From positions 1-29,482 of the forward strand of contig JBPCXW010000162.1 in the NCBI GenBank assembly GCA_051008185.1: a stretch of 29,482 nt of DNA. The letters are read 5' to 3'. A program made the translations under genes and the position numbers. The stretch is from CAXMWX01 sp051008185. Its GTDB lineage: Bacteria > Pseudomonadota > Gammaproteobacteria > Eutrophobiales > Eutrophobiaceae. Shown one piece after another: positions 1-7,358 of the stretch (position 1 is its first letter; every line of letters starts with the position of its first letter). The notes beneath the pieces were generated by a model. That model saw only the letters and a list, made by a program, of their open reading frames with translations. It was not told the DNA's origin and made no database searches.

Positions 1-359
1 AACGGGCAGTTCACAAACAAGGTAGTGCCGGGGAGACGCAAATCACGGGTTGAACCAAAGGCAACCGTATTATCTATATTCTTGGCCGCACGATAACACC
101 AGGAACGCTGGGCTCGGTTGAAAGGTAACTCTTCCCGATCCATAGCAAAGAAATACTGCCGGAAGAACTCACCCATATTCTCAAACAAATAACGAAAGCG
201 ACCGACGACGGGATAATTTCTACGTATCGCATGCTTGGTCTGGGTAACGTCCGCTATATAAAACACCACAATCATGACGACTATAAAACCTATCACCACA
301 ATAAACATTGTGGCCATAAACTCTAGTGTTGTAAACAAAATCCACTGTAGGTCAGCCAT
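1..359 (-). CDS. FMN-binding glutamate synthase-like protein, N-terminal part
   Basis: This is the 5' part of a gene that runs off the left edge; about 119 residues are visible. The protein begins MADLQWILFTTLEF, followed by a hydrophobic helix at about residues 8-35, and then the segment HAIRRNYPVVGRFRYLFEN. That arginine- and tyrosine-rich block after one membrane anchor is typical of stand-alone FMN-binding glutamate-synthase-domain proteins (GltB central-domain relatives). These are anchored and usually of unassigned substrate. The FMN and iron-sulfur domain lies outside the window, so only the family can be called. An AGGGGG Shine-Dalgarno sequence lies about six bases before the ATG, which supports the start. 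It lies 75 bases downstream of hvfC on the same strand and could be read from the hvf operon, but a link in function is only inference. Confidence 0.72.
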   Translation of the reverse strand, partial: MADLQWILFTTLEFMATMFIVVIGFIVVMIVVFYIADVTQTKHAIRRNYPVVGRFRYLFENMGEFFRQYFFAMDREELPFNRAQRSWCYRAAKNIDNTVAFGSTRDLRLPGTTLFVNCP

Positions 360-434
360 AGCAACCCCCTGGTTTGTTGTTATCAGTTGTTTGCGAGAAT
401 GCTGTTCGGATTAGACCACAAAAGCGGGCCATAT

Positions 435-1229
435 TCAAACCCGGGTGCCCAATATAACGTCTTTTTCCGTCATATCCTGCAGGATATCAAGCCCGTTGCT
501 TATCACAAGTTCAGGCTCGGGGTGTTGCAGTTCCCCGGCGATTTGCGACAGCATTCGGCGGCCGCTATGACCGCTATCAGTCATAATGAGTTCTATCAGA
601 CGCGCCGAGACCGGATTCAACTCAAGAAACTTCACCTCTTCACGCCGGTTGCGATACACAACAAGATAGCTCGGTTGCGGCGGCGGGGCATCGGGGATGT
701 AATCGGGCCCGATACGATGTACCGGGTAGGTATATTGCAAGGGTAAGGCCAACGGGTTCAGTACCGGCACCTGCTCCAGCAAATCCCCGTCAGCTGCCAC
801 TCCCTGCTGATTGATTTCCCTGCTATCCAGTGACAACTCGGCCTCAACCCATTCGTAATGGGCCAGTTCACCGAGGAAGGGATAAATATCATTGATACCG
901 GGACGAGGCGTTGCCAGATATTGCATAAACTCCTGCGGCATTTTGGGGAACAACGGCGTGCGGGCGTGATGCGTTTTAAAATAATCATGCAACAATGTCT
1001 CCCACTGCTCATCCGTTAGTAACTTTTTTATCACCGGGTAATGGCTGGACATGAAGTTGTCCACATTGCCGTACAACAATCTGCGATAGATCGCCAGCCG
1101 GCGTTCCTCAATACCGTCCGGTGCCGGGGCGTTGTCCGGGTCACGTATGTAGCGCGTGAATTGAAGCTGAACCGCCTGAAAGGAATCAGGCTTGTATTTG
1201 TCGGCTGACGGGATCACATTCTTTCTCAA
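435..1229 (-). CDS. hvfC: HvfC-family RiPP maturation partner protein (DUF2063)
   Basis: The product is about 264 residues. The N-terminal half (from LQFTRYIRDP at about residue 22 to residue 115) has the features of the HvfC/BufC N-terminal domain (DUF2063), including the run RRLAIYRRLLYGNVDNF. The C-terminal half is the variable family domain. Known members bind the MNIO enzyme and the precursor leader and are needed for modification of cysteines in the substrate peptide. Its position directly after hvfB and hvfA supports this role. The 5' end overlaps hvfB by about 40 bases. The start is uncertain: a TTG at 1229 and a GTG at 1217 are both possible, neither has a good ribosome binding site, and the overlap suggests translational coupling. 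Family assignment is firm; the exact start is not. Confidence 0.85.
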   Translation of the reverse strand: MRKNVIPSADKYKPDSFQAVQLQFTRYIRDPDNAPAPDGIEERRLAIYRRLLYGNVDNFMSSHYPVIKKLLTDEQWETLLHDYFKTHHARTPLFPKMPQEFMQYLATPRPGINDIYPFLGELAHYEWVEAELSLDSREINQQGVAADGDLLEQVPVLNPLALPLQYTYPVHRIGPDYIPDAPPPQPSYLVVYRNRREEVKFLELNPVSARLIELIMTDSGHSGRRMLSQIAGELQHPEPELVISNGLDILQDMTEKDVILGTRV

Positions 1230-2052
1230 GCTGACGCTGTTGCAGGCTGTGAATCATATTGACCTCTTGCAGCATCTCACTGATGCCGGGGATATTGAAG
1301 TCCCGCTCCAGCAGGGTCGGGAAAACACCAAAATGTTCATAAGCCGTCTCCAGCAACTGCCATACCGGATCAATCACATCGGCACCATGGGTATCAACCC
1401 GCAGATCTTCCGCCTCAAAGTCATGTCCGGCAATGTGGGCATAGACAATACGCTCGCCGGGTAACGCCTTCAGATAGTCTTCGGCATCATAACGATGGTT
1501 GATGCTATTCACATGGATATTATTTATATCCAGTAACAAACCGCAATCGGCTTGTTCCAGAACGCTGTTGATAAACTCAATCTCCGGCATCTCCTGACCG
1601 GGTGCCGCATAGTAAGAGGCGTTCTCCAGAGCCAACTGCCTGCCGGTAATGTCTTGAGTCTGTTTGACTCTGTCCGCCACATACCGCACCGCCTGTCCGG
1701 TAAAGGGGATAGGCAACAAGTCATACAGATGCCCGGCATCATCCGCGCAATAGGTCAGATGCTCGCTGTAGGCAAGGATGTTGTATGTATCAAGAAAGTT
1801 TTTGAGCTTGTGTAAAAAGGCCTCATCCAGTGGCGCCGGCCCGCCTATATTCAGCGACAGACCATGACAAAGCATCGGAATCCGCCCGGCGACGGCACTG
1901 AACATCCGCCCGTAACGCCCTCCGACATCAATCCAGTTCTCGGGCGCCACTTCCATAAAATCAATTTCAGCAGGAATGTGGTCTGCCAGCGAGCCGATAA
2001 AGGCTCGCCGGAGACCCAATCCTGCACCCTTTACAGGGTATTGCTCAGGCAT
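1186..2052 (-). CDS. hvfB: HvfB-family multinuclear iron oxidase (MNIO, DUF692), RiPP maturase
   Basis: The protein has 288 residues, normal for the DUF692 TIM-barrel family. Metal-ligand candidates are visible in the expected order: H63 (CHGLSLNIGG), E97 and H98 (SEHLTY), E143 (LENASYY), D175, N178 and H180 (LLDINNIHVN), H206 and H210 (YAHIAGH), D220 and H222, and E249 (LLERD). Family members use two or three iron atoms and oxygen to convert cysteines of a precursor peptide; the Haemophilus HvfBC pair forms oxazolone-thioamide groups in EGKCG motifs. Here the likely substrate is HvfA, encoded just upstream, with HvfC as partner. The ATG lies 21 bases after the hvfA stop without a clear Shine-Dalgarno sequence, so it is probably read as part of the hvfA transcript. 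The exact product chemistry is inferred by homology. Confidence 0.92.
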   Translation of the reverse strand: MPEQYPVKGAGLGLRRAFIGSLADHIPAEIDFMEVAPENWIDVGGRYGRMFSAVAGRIPMLCHGLSLNIGGPAPLDEAFLHKLKNFLDTYNILAYSEHLTYCADDAGHLYDLLPIPFTGQAVRYVADRVKQTQDITGRQLALENASYYAAPGQEMPEIEFINSVLEQADCGLLLDINNIHVNSINHRYDAEDYLKALPGERIVYAHIAGHDFEAEDLRVDTHGADVIDPVWQLLETAYEHFGVFPTLLERDFNIPGISEMLQEVNMIHSLQQRQLEKECDPVSRQIQA

Positions 2053-2073
2053 GACAAACGACCCGGATAACGA

Positions 2074-2664
2074 CTAACCGCCGCATTTACCCTCGCCGCA
2101 CTTGCCCTCCTTCGTTTTCTTTCCTGTTTCGCCGCACTTCCCTTCGCCGCATTTGCCTTCCTCCATCTTCTTCTCGCCACACTTCCCTTCGCCGCATTTG
2201 CCTTCTTCCATCTTCTCGCCGCACTTCCCTTCGCCACATTTACCTTCCTCCATTTTCTCGCCGCACTTCCCTTCGCCACATTTACCTTCCTTCATCTTCT
2301 CGCCACACTTCCCTTCGCCGCATTTACCTTCCTTCATTTTCTCGCCGCACTTCCCTTCGCCGCAGTTACCTTCCTTCATTTTCTCCCCGCAGCTACCTTC
2401 ACCGCAGTTGCCTTCCTTCATTTTCTCGCCGCATTTACCTTCGCCGCAGCTACCTTCCTCTGATTTCATTTTCTCGCCGCACTTCCCTTCACCGCAGTTA
2501 CCTTCACCACTGTGGCCTGCGGCCACCATATAGCCACCGTTACCCAAATCGGTCAGGGCAAACGGACTGTGGTGAGCATTGGCAACAGGGGTAGTTGCAA
2601 GTGACACAGCGAATGTGGTACCCAAAGCCGCTGCAATGGGTTTCAGTTTAGTCGTTTTAGACAT
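2074..2664 (-). CDS. hvfA: HvfA-family RiPP metallophore precursor with 20 EGxCG core motifs
   Basis: This 196-residue exported precursor starts at the ATG at 2664, which has a strong AGGAGG eight bases upstream; an in-frame TTG at 2685 overlaps that site and was rejected. Residues 1-30 form a Sec signal peptide ending VANA, probably cleaved before HHSPF. A short linker with the family signature (FALTDLGNGGYMVAAG) follows. Residues 54-196 are ten tandem units, each with two EGxCG pentapeptides: 15 EGKCG, three EGNCG and two EGSCG, separated mostly by EKMK or EKME. In characterised HvfA proteins the cysteines of EGKCG are converted to oxazolone-thioamide groups that bind copper. The likely role is periplasmic or secreted copper sequestration. 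hvfB and hvfC follow at once. The long motif array is the notable feature. Confidence 0.93.
   Translation of the reverse strand: MSKTTKLKPIAAALGTTFAVSLATTPVANAHHSPFALTDLGNGGYMVAAGHSGEGNCGEGKCGEKMKSEEGSCGEGKCGEKMKEGNCGEGSCGEKMKEGNCGEGKCGEKMKEGKCGEGKCGEKMKEGKCGEGKCGEKMEEGKCGEGKCGEKMEEGKCGEGKCGEKKMEEGKCGEGKCGETGKKTKEGKCGEGKCGG
2077..2505 (-). repeat. Ten-unit tandem repeat inside hvfA
   Basis: The repeat covers the part of hvfA encoding residues 54-196. The basic unit is 42 bases (14 residues, two EGxCG motifs plus a four-residue EKMK or EKME spacer). Unit lengths in residues are 16, 14, 14, 14, 14, 14, 14, 15, 17 and 11. Asparagine and serine variants are confined to the first four units; the last six encode only EGKCG. 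This suggests newer expansion towards the 3' end of the gene. It is coding repeat, not a CRISPR or intergenic array. Confidence 0.9.
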
Positions 2665-2779
2665 CACGGGTTCCTCCTGAGACAAATTAAAAAAATAACT
2701 TCAAAAAGCAAAGTTGTAATTACAGACGCCAACCTGAGGCTGACGCAATGCTTCTGTATGGCATACTGCCACACATCTA

Positions 2780-2808
2780 CAAGAGTCAAGTTTAGTATAG
2801 AAGTTTCC
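2780..2808 (-). promoter_or_regulatory. Candidate promoter of hvfABC (possibly ECF sigma type)
   Basis: The 223-base gap between lysS and hvfA must hold the hvf promoter unless hvfA is read from lysS. On the minus strand the sequence GGAAACTT is followed after 16 bases by TCTTG, a loose match to the E. coli sigma-E layout (GGAACTT, then TCTGA or similar). A TTGACT (2784-2789) inside this element could instead be a sigma-70 -35 box, but no good -10 follows it at 17 bases. An 11-base dyad GTATGGCATAC lies at 2756-2766. The rest of the gap shows only a C-rich run near 2858. These are eye matches and remain weak. Confidence 0.25.
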
Positions 2809-2887
2809 CTGCGTAAACAACAATATCGCTGACTCAATGCATACAAGGCGAATCCCCCCCTGCCGCCCCCTATTCCGCCGGTCTGTG

Positions 2888-4396
2888 TCAAGATTCAGCG
2901 GCAGGAGGCGAGCCTTTTTTCGGCCTCATATACGGAAACAGGATGACATCACGGATGCTGGCCGCATCGGTGAGTAACATCACCAGGCGGTCAATGCCGA
3001 TGCCCTCTCCGGCCGTGGGCGGCATGCCGTACTCCAGAGCAGTAATGTAATCTTCGTCGTAGTGCATGGCCTCCGGATCGCCGGCCTCCTTGTCCGCCGC
3101 CTGTTGCCGGAACCGGTCGGCCTGATCATCCGGATCATTCAATTCGGAAAACCCGTTTGCTATCTCCCTGCCGGCGATAAATAATTCAAACCGATCAGCG
3201 ATACCGGGATTGGCATCATTGCGACGCGCCAGAGGCGATACCTCCGTCGGGTATTGGGTGATAAACACCGGTGCCTTGAGTTTTGCCTCTACTGTTTTTT
3301 CAAATATCTCCAGTTGGATCTTGCCCTCGCCGTGACTCTTTTCTATCGGCACTTGCAAGTGCCCGGCCAGTTTCCGCAAATTGTCAATACCGCTCAGCAT
3401 CTCTTCTTTCACATCGGTATTGAAATGCCGGATGGCCTCCGGCACGGTCAGGCGCCGGAAAGGGCTGCCGAGATCGTACTCCTCCCCCTGATACTGTATG
3501 ACACTCCCGCCGGTGATCTCTTGCACCAGACCACGTAGCATAGTCTCGGTCAAATCAATATGATCTTCATAAGTAGCATACGCCTCATAAAACTCCAGCA
3601 TGGTGAACTCCGGATTATGTTGCGGCGACAAACCCTCGTTACGAAAACTGCGATTGATTTCAAACACCTTCTCCATACCACCAACGATGAGTCTTTTCAG
3701 ATACAACTCGGGGGCAACCCTGAGATACAGATCCATATCCAGCGCATTATGGTGAGTGATAAAAGGACGCGCCGTCGCCCCGCCGGGGATAATATGCATC
3801 ATCGGGGTTTCAACCTCCACAAAACCACGACCACTGAGGTGGTTGCGGATAAAGTTGATCGTCTGCGAGCGTATTTGGAAGATGCGTCGTGTAGTCTCGC
3901 TGGTGATCAAATCCAGATAGCGTTGCCGGTAGCGGGTTTCCTGATCCGCCAGACCATGAAATTTTTCCGGCAAGGGCCGCAAGGACTTTGCCAACAAATG
4001 AATGGCATCCACCTGTACCGACAATTCGCCGGTCTTGGTCTTCATCAACACGCCTGTTGCGGCAAGCTGATCACCGATGTCCCAGCGTTTGAAATCGGCA
4101 TACACGCCTTCCGGCAGATTGTCCCGTTTCACATACAACTGAATCCTGCCCGTCATATCCTGCAAGTGTCCAAATGCCGCCTTGCCCATCACCCGCCGAC
4201 TCATCATACGCCCCGCTATGCTGACGCGAACCGACTGTTCCTCAAGCTGCTGCTTGTCCTGCCCCTGATACTGTGACAGTAACTCATCCACCAGCGAGTC
4301 ACGCTTCCAGTCATTGGGATAGGCATCACCCTGCTCGCGCAATTCGGCCAGATGTGCGCGGCGCTGGCGGATTATGTCGTTATCTGCTTCGCTCAT
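2888..4396 (-). CDS. lysS: Lysyl-tRNA synthetase, class II
   Basis: The protein has 502 residues, the usual length for bacterial LysS. It attaches lysine to tRNA-Lys in the cytoplasm, using ATP. The N-terminal OB-fold anticodon-binding domain spans about residues 55-150 (VRVSIAGRMMSRRVMGKAAF). The class II catalytic domain follows, with motif 2 at FEINRSFRNEGLSPQHNPEF and motif 3 near the C-terminus at GEGIGIDRLVMLL. It lies 61 bases after the prfB stop on the same strand, the prfB-lysS pairing found in E. coli and many relatives, and is probably cotranscribed with prfB. No internal defect was seen. Confidence 0.97.
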   Translation of the reverse strand: MSEADNDIIRQRRAHLAELREQGDAYPNDWKRDSLVDELLSQYQGQDKQQLEEQSVRVSIAGRMMSRRVMGKAAFGHLQDMTGRIQLYVKRDNLPEGVYADFKRWDIGDQLAATGVLMKTKTGELSVQVDAIHLLAKSLRPLPEKFHGLADQETRYRQRYLDLITSETTRRIFQIRSQTINFIRNHLSGRGFVEVETPMMHIIPGGATARPFITHHNALDMDLYLRVAPELYLKRLIVGGMEKVFEINRSFRNEGLSPQHNPEFTMLEFYEAYATYEDHIDLTETMLRGLVQEITGGSVIQYQGEEYDLGSPFRRLTVPEAIRHFNTDVKEEMLSGIDNLRKLAGHLQVPIEKSHGEGKIQLEIFEKTVEAKLKAPVFITQYPTEVSPLARRNDANPGIADRFELFIAGREIANGFSELNDPDDQADRFRQQAADKEAGDPEAMHYDEDYITALEYGMPPTAGEGIGIDRLVMLLTDAASIRDVILFPYMRPKKGSPPAAES

Positions 4397-4457
4397 TCTT
4401 TGTCTGTGTGGCTTTATTTTGCTGACATCATAACAGAACCGGGCACCGGGTTTCGCC

Positions 4458-5556
4458 TTACACCCCGGCCTTCAGGCTTGCTTCAATGAATTTGTCCAAC
4501 TCGCCATCCAATACTGCCTGAGTGTTGCTTGCCTCCACACCCGTGCGCAGATCCTTGATACGGGACTGATCCAGCACATAGGAACGGATCTGGTTGCCCC
4601 AACCGATGTCCGCCTTGGATTCCTCCAGTGCCTGTTGCTCGGAATGGCGTTTCTGCAATTCAAACTCATACAACTTGGCGCGCAGTTGTTTCATCGCATG
4701 GTCCTTGTTCTTGTGTTGCGAACGACCACTCTGGCATTGCACGACAACGCCGGTAGGTTCATGGGTAATACGCACCGCCGAATCAGTCTTGTTCACATGC
4801 TGGCCACCGGCACCGCTGGCCCGATAGGTATCAATACGCAGATCAGCCGGGTTGATATCAATCTCAATACTGTCATCAATCTCCGGGGCAATAAACACCG
4901 CGGCAAACGAGGTATGACGCCGGTTGCCCGAATCAAACGGTGATTTGCGTACCAGTCTATGCACGCCGGTTTCAGTGCGTAACCAGCCGTAGGCATAAGC
5001 ACCGGAGCAACGAATGGTGGCACTCTTGATACCCGCCACCTCGCCCGGCGACACCTCAATCAGCTCGGTATCAAAATCATGTTGCTCACCCCAACGCAGG
5101 TACATGCGTAACAACATCTCCGCCCAATCCTGAGCCTCGGTACCGCCGGAGCCGGCCTGAATATCCAGAAACGCATTATTCGGATCCATTTCATTGGAGA
5201 ACATACGACGGAACTCCAAATCGTGCAGCAACTTTTCATGGTAGTCCAGATCGGCCACCACAGAGGCCGCCGTATCCGCGTCTTCCTCCTCACGCGCCAG
5301 TTCCAGCAAGTCCTGTGCCTCTTGCACCCCGGCGGCAAGCGAGTCAAGGGTATCAACCAGCCTCTCCAGTGCCGCCCGCTCCTTGCCCAGTGCCTGAGCC
5401 TGTTCGGGATCATTCCAGATATCCGGCTGTTCCAGTTGCCGCTTAACCTCGGTCAGACGCTCGGCCTTTACCTCATAGTCAAAGATACCCCCTTAGGGCA
5501 TCTATTCTGGACTGGTAATCCTTGATACGGGTGAAAATGGTGCTTAGTTCGAGCAT
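4458..5556 (-). CDS. prfB: Peptide chain release factor 2 (programmed +1 frameshift)
   Basis: RF2 recognises UGA and UAA stop codons and triggers peptide release. The gene is read in two frames. The first 25 codons (ATG at 5556, MLELSTIFTRIKDYQ to RGYL) end at an in-frame TGA at 5479-5481. A +1 shift continues as DYEVKAERLTEVKRQLEQPD for 340 more residues, giving 365 in all, the same length as E. coli RF2. The stop-recognition SPF tripeptide (RKSPFDSGNRRHTSF) and the catalytic GGQ loop (SGAGGQHVNKTDSAVRITH) are present. The gene lies between recJ and lysS. Upstream of the ATG there is no clear Shine-Dalgarno sequence. A simple ORF call would wrongly start this gene downstream of the shift, near 5327. 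Confidence 0.96.
5478..5493 (-). promoter_or_regulatory. Programmed +1 ribosomal frameshift site of prfB
   Basis: On the minus strand the order is AGGGGG (5488-5493), TAT, the slippery codon CTT (5482-5484), the stop TGA (5479-5481), then C. This matches the E. coli prfB element in sequence and spacing: an internal Shine-Dalgarno sequence three bases before the slippery Leu codon, and a poor-context UGA-C as codon 26. In the known mechanism low RF2 slows termination at UGA, the ribosome slips forward by one base, and full-length RF2 is made. This gives autoregulation. Confidence 0.96.
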
Positions 5557-5636
5557 GGCGGCGCGGCAATAGTCTGTCTAACGGGAATGGCACATTCTAC
5601 TACAGGGCGGACGGTTTCCCAAACCGGCGGACACAA

Positions 5637-7358
5637 TCAGCCGGCCTCAATGCGCTTGACCAACAATTCCACCGATTGCCGACCTTGATACTTATTGACG
5701 ACCAGCTGATACACCAGCTGTAAACTGTCCTTACCGGCGATGGCCTCCGGCGGGGTGTTGAAGGCTATCGCGTCAAGCTGCCGCTTGTTTGTCTCCGGCC
5801 TGAGTTTCAGGCGCAGGTGCTTCTCCCCGACCACCCGGCTCTCGGCAACGGTGAAATGACCGCTAAAACAGGGTTCCGGGAAGCCCTGCCCCCAGGGGCC
5901 GGCGGCGGCGATGGCCTGTGCCAGTTCCAGAGAAAAATCCTCTTTTGCCAGTTCACCGTCGGTGACTATCTCATCGGCGGCGGGTAGGCCGGCGGTGAGT
6001 CTTTTTACCTCGGCATCAAAACGTTGGCAGAACTCGGTGTAGTGATCCTGTTTGATGGTCAGGCCCGCCGCCATCGCGTGACCGCCGAACTTCAGCATCA
6101 GGCCGGGCGATTGCCGTGCCAGTGCTTCCAGTACATCTTTCAGGTGTATACCGGTCACGGAGCGGCCGGAGCCTTTCAGGTCGCCGTCGTCACCGGGGGC
6201 GAAGACAAACACCGGCCGGTTGCACCCCTCCTTGATGCGTGAGGCCAGGATGCCGATCACGCCCTGATGCCAGTTGTTATCATGCAGGCAAATACCGGCG
6301 GGCAGTTCATCCGTTGATTGTTGCCGGACAGTTTGCATATAATCATCGGCCTTCGCCTGCATACCGGCCTGAATAGTCTTTCTTTCCCGGTTCAACTTGT
6401 CCAGCTCGGTGGCCAACCTGCGTGCCTCGGCAACATCGTCACTGAGCAGACATTCAATCCCGACACCCATATCCTGCAAACGACCGGCGGCATTCAGGCG
6501 CGGCCCCAGGACGAAACCGAGATCGGTCGCAGTGATAGTCTCCGGCGCGCGCCGTGCCACCTGCAACAAGGCCAGTATGCCGGCACAACAACGCCGGTTG
6601 CGGATGCGCTCAAGCCCGCGAGAGACGAGTATGCGATTGTTGTAATCCAGTTTGACCACATCCGCCACCGTGCCGAGTGCCACGATGTCCAGCAGTGCGG
6701 CCAGGTTCGGTTGCGGCGACTTGTCGTCATCAAACCGGCCCTGCTCGCGCAACCCGGCCCGCAGTGCCAGCAACACATAAAACATCACGCCGACACCGGC
6801 CAGATGCTTGTCCGGGAACTCATCCCCCGGCTGATTCGGATTGATGATGACCGTGGCCTCGGGCAAGACCTCGCCGGGGAGGTGGTGATCGGTGATCAGC
6901 ACATCCACACCGGCCTGCCGCGCATAGGCGACACCTTCAATGCTGGATATGCCGTTATCCACTGTCACGATCAGATCCGGATCAAGATCCAGTGCCAGTC
7001 TGACCACATCAACACTCAGTCCATAACCGTGTTTTGCCCGATCCGGCACCAGATAGCTGACATTAGCAGCACCCATTGCGCTCAGCCCTCTGATGGCCAA
7101 GGCGCAGGCGGTGGCGCCATCGGCATCGTAATCGGCAACGATCAGGATTGATTTGTTTCCCTGTATCGCCTGCTGCAACAGCGCAACGGCGGCGGCAATA
7201 TCTTTCAGCGTTTTGTATGAGAGTAATTTTTCCAGAGAATAATCCATGTCTGCGGCGCAGGTAACATCACGCGCGGCGAGTATGCGTTGCAATACCGGAT
7301 GCAGATCATCCGGCAGGGTATGATCCTGTTTGACGTTGCGCTGCCTAATCTGTGTCAT
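5637..7358 (-). CDS. recJ: Single-stranded-DNA-specific exonuclease RecJ
   Basis: The 573-residue protein is a DHH-family nuclease that degrades single-stranded DNA 5' to 3' in recombination and mismatch or excision repair. Metal-binding motifs are intact: D76, D78 and D80 in VADYDADGATACALAI, D134 in VTVDNGISS, and D157-H158-H159 in LITDHHLPGE. A later GGHAMAAG (DHHA1) motif is present in the second half, and the C-terminal OB-like region follows. The ATG overlaps the stop of the upstream rpfE-type gene by four bases, so the two are probably translationally coupled. prfB follows after 80 bases that contain a small hairpin (cggttt-ccc-aaaccg, 5612-5626) without a T-tract. Confidence 0.96.
   Translation of the reverse strand: MTQIRQRNVKQDHTLPDDLHPVLQRILAARDVTCAADMDYSLEKLLSYKTLKDIAAAVALLQQAIQGNKSILIVADYDADGATACALAIRGLSAMGAANVSYLVPDRAKHGYGLSVDVVRLALDLDPDLIVTVDNGISSIEGVAYARQAGVDVLITDHHLPGEVLPEATVIINPNQPGDEFPDKHLAGVGVMFYVLLALRAGLREQGRFDDDKSPQPNLAALLDIVALGTVADVVKLDYNNRILVSRGLERIRNRRCCAGILALLQVARRAPETITATDLGFVLGPRLNAAGRLQDMGVGIECLLSDDVAEARRLATELDKLNRERKTIQAGMQAKADDYMQTVRQQSTDELPAGICLHDNNWHQGVIGILASRIKEGCNRPVFVFAPGDDGDLKGSGRSVTGIHLKDVLEALARQSPGLMLKFGGHAMAAGLTIKQDHYTEFCQRFDAEVKRLTAGLPAADEIVTDGELAKEDFSLELAQAIAAAGPWGQGFPEPCFSGHFTVAESRVVGEKHLRLKLRPETNKRQLDAIAFNTPPEAIAGKDSLQLVYQLVVNKYQGRQSVELLVKRIEAG

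Noticed and set aside
2077..2505. Tandem repeat that could be mistaken for CRISPR
   Set aside because: The units are contiguous, have no unique spacers and keep the HvfA reading frame.
2102..2533. Plus-strand open frame rich in Ser-Pro-His repeats, opposite hvfA
   Set aside because: It is the antisense shadow of the EGKCG repeat, with no ribosome binding site or plausible fold.
5612..5626. Small hairpin between recJ and prfB
   Set aside because: No T-tract follows and the operon order suggests read-through, so terminator status is not supported.
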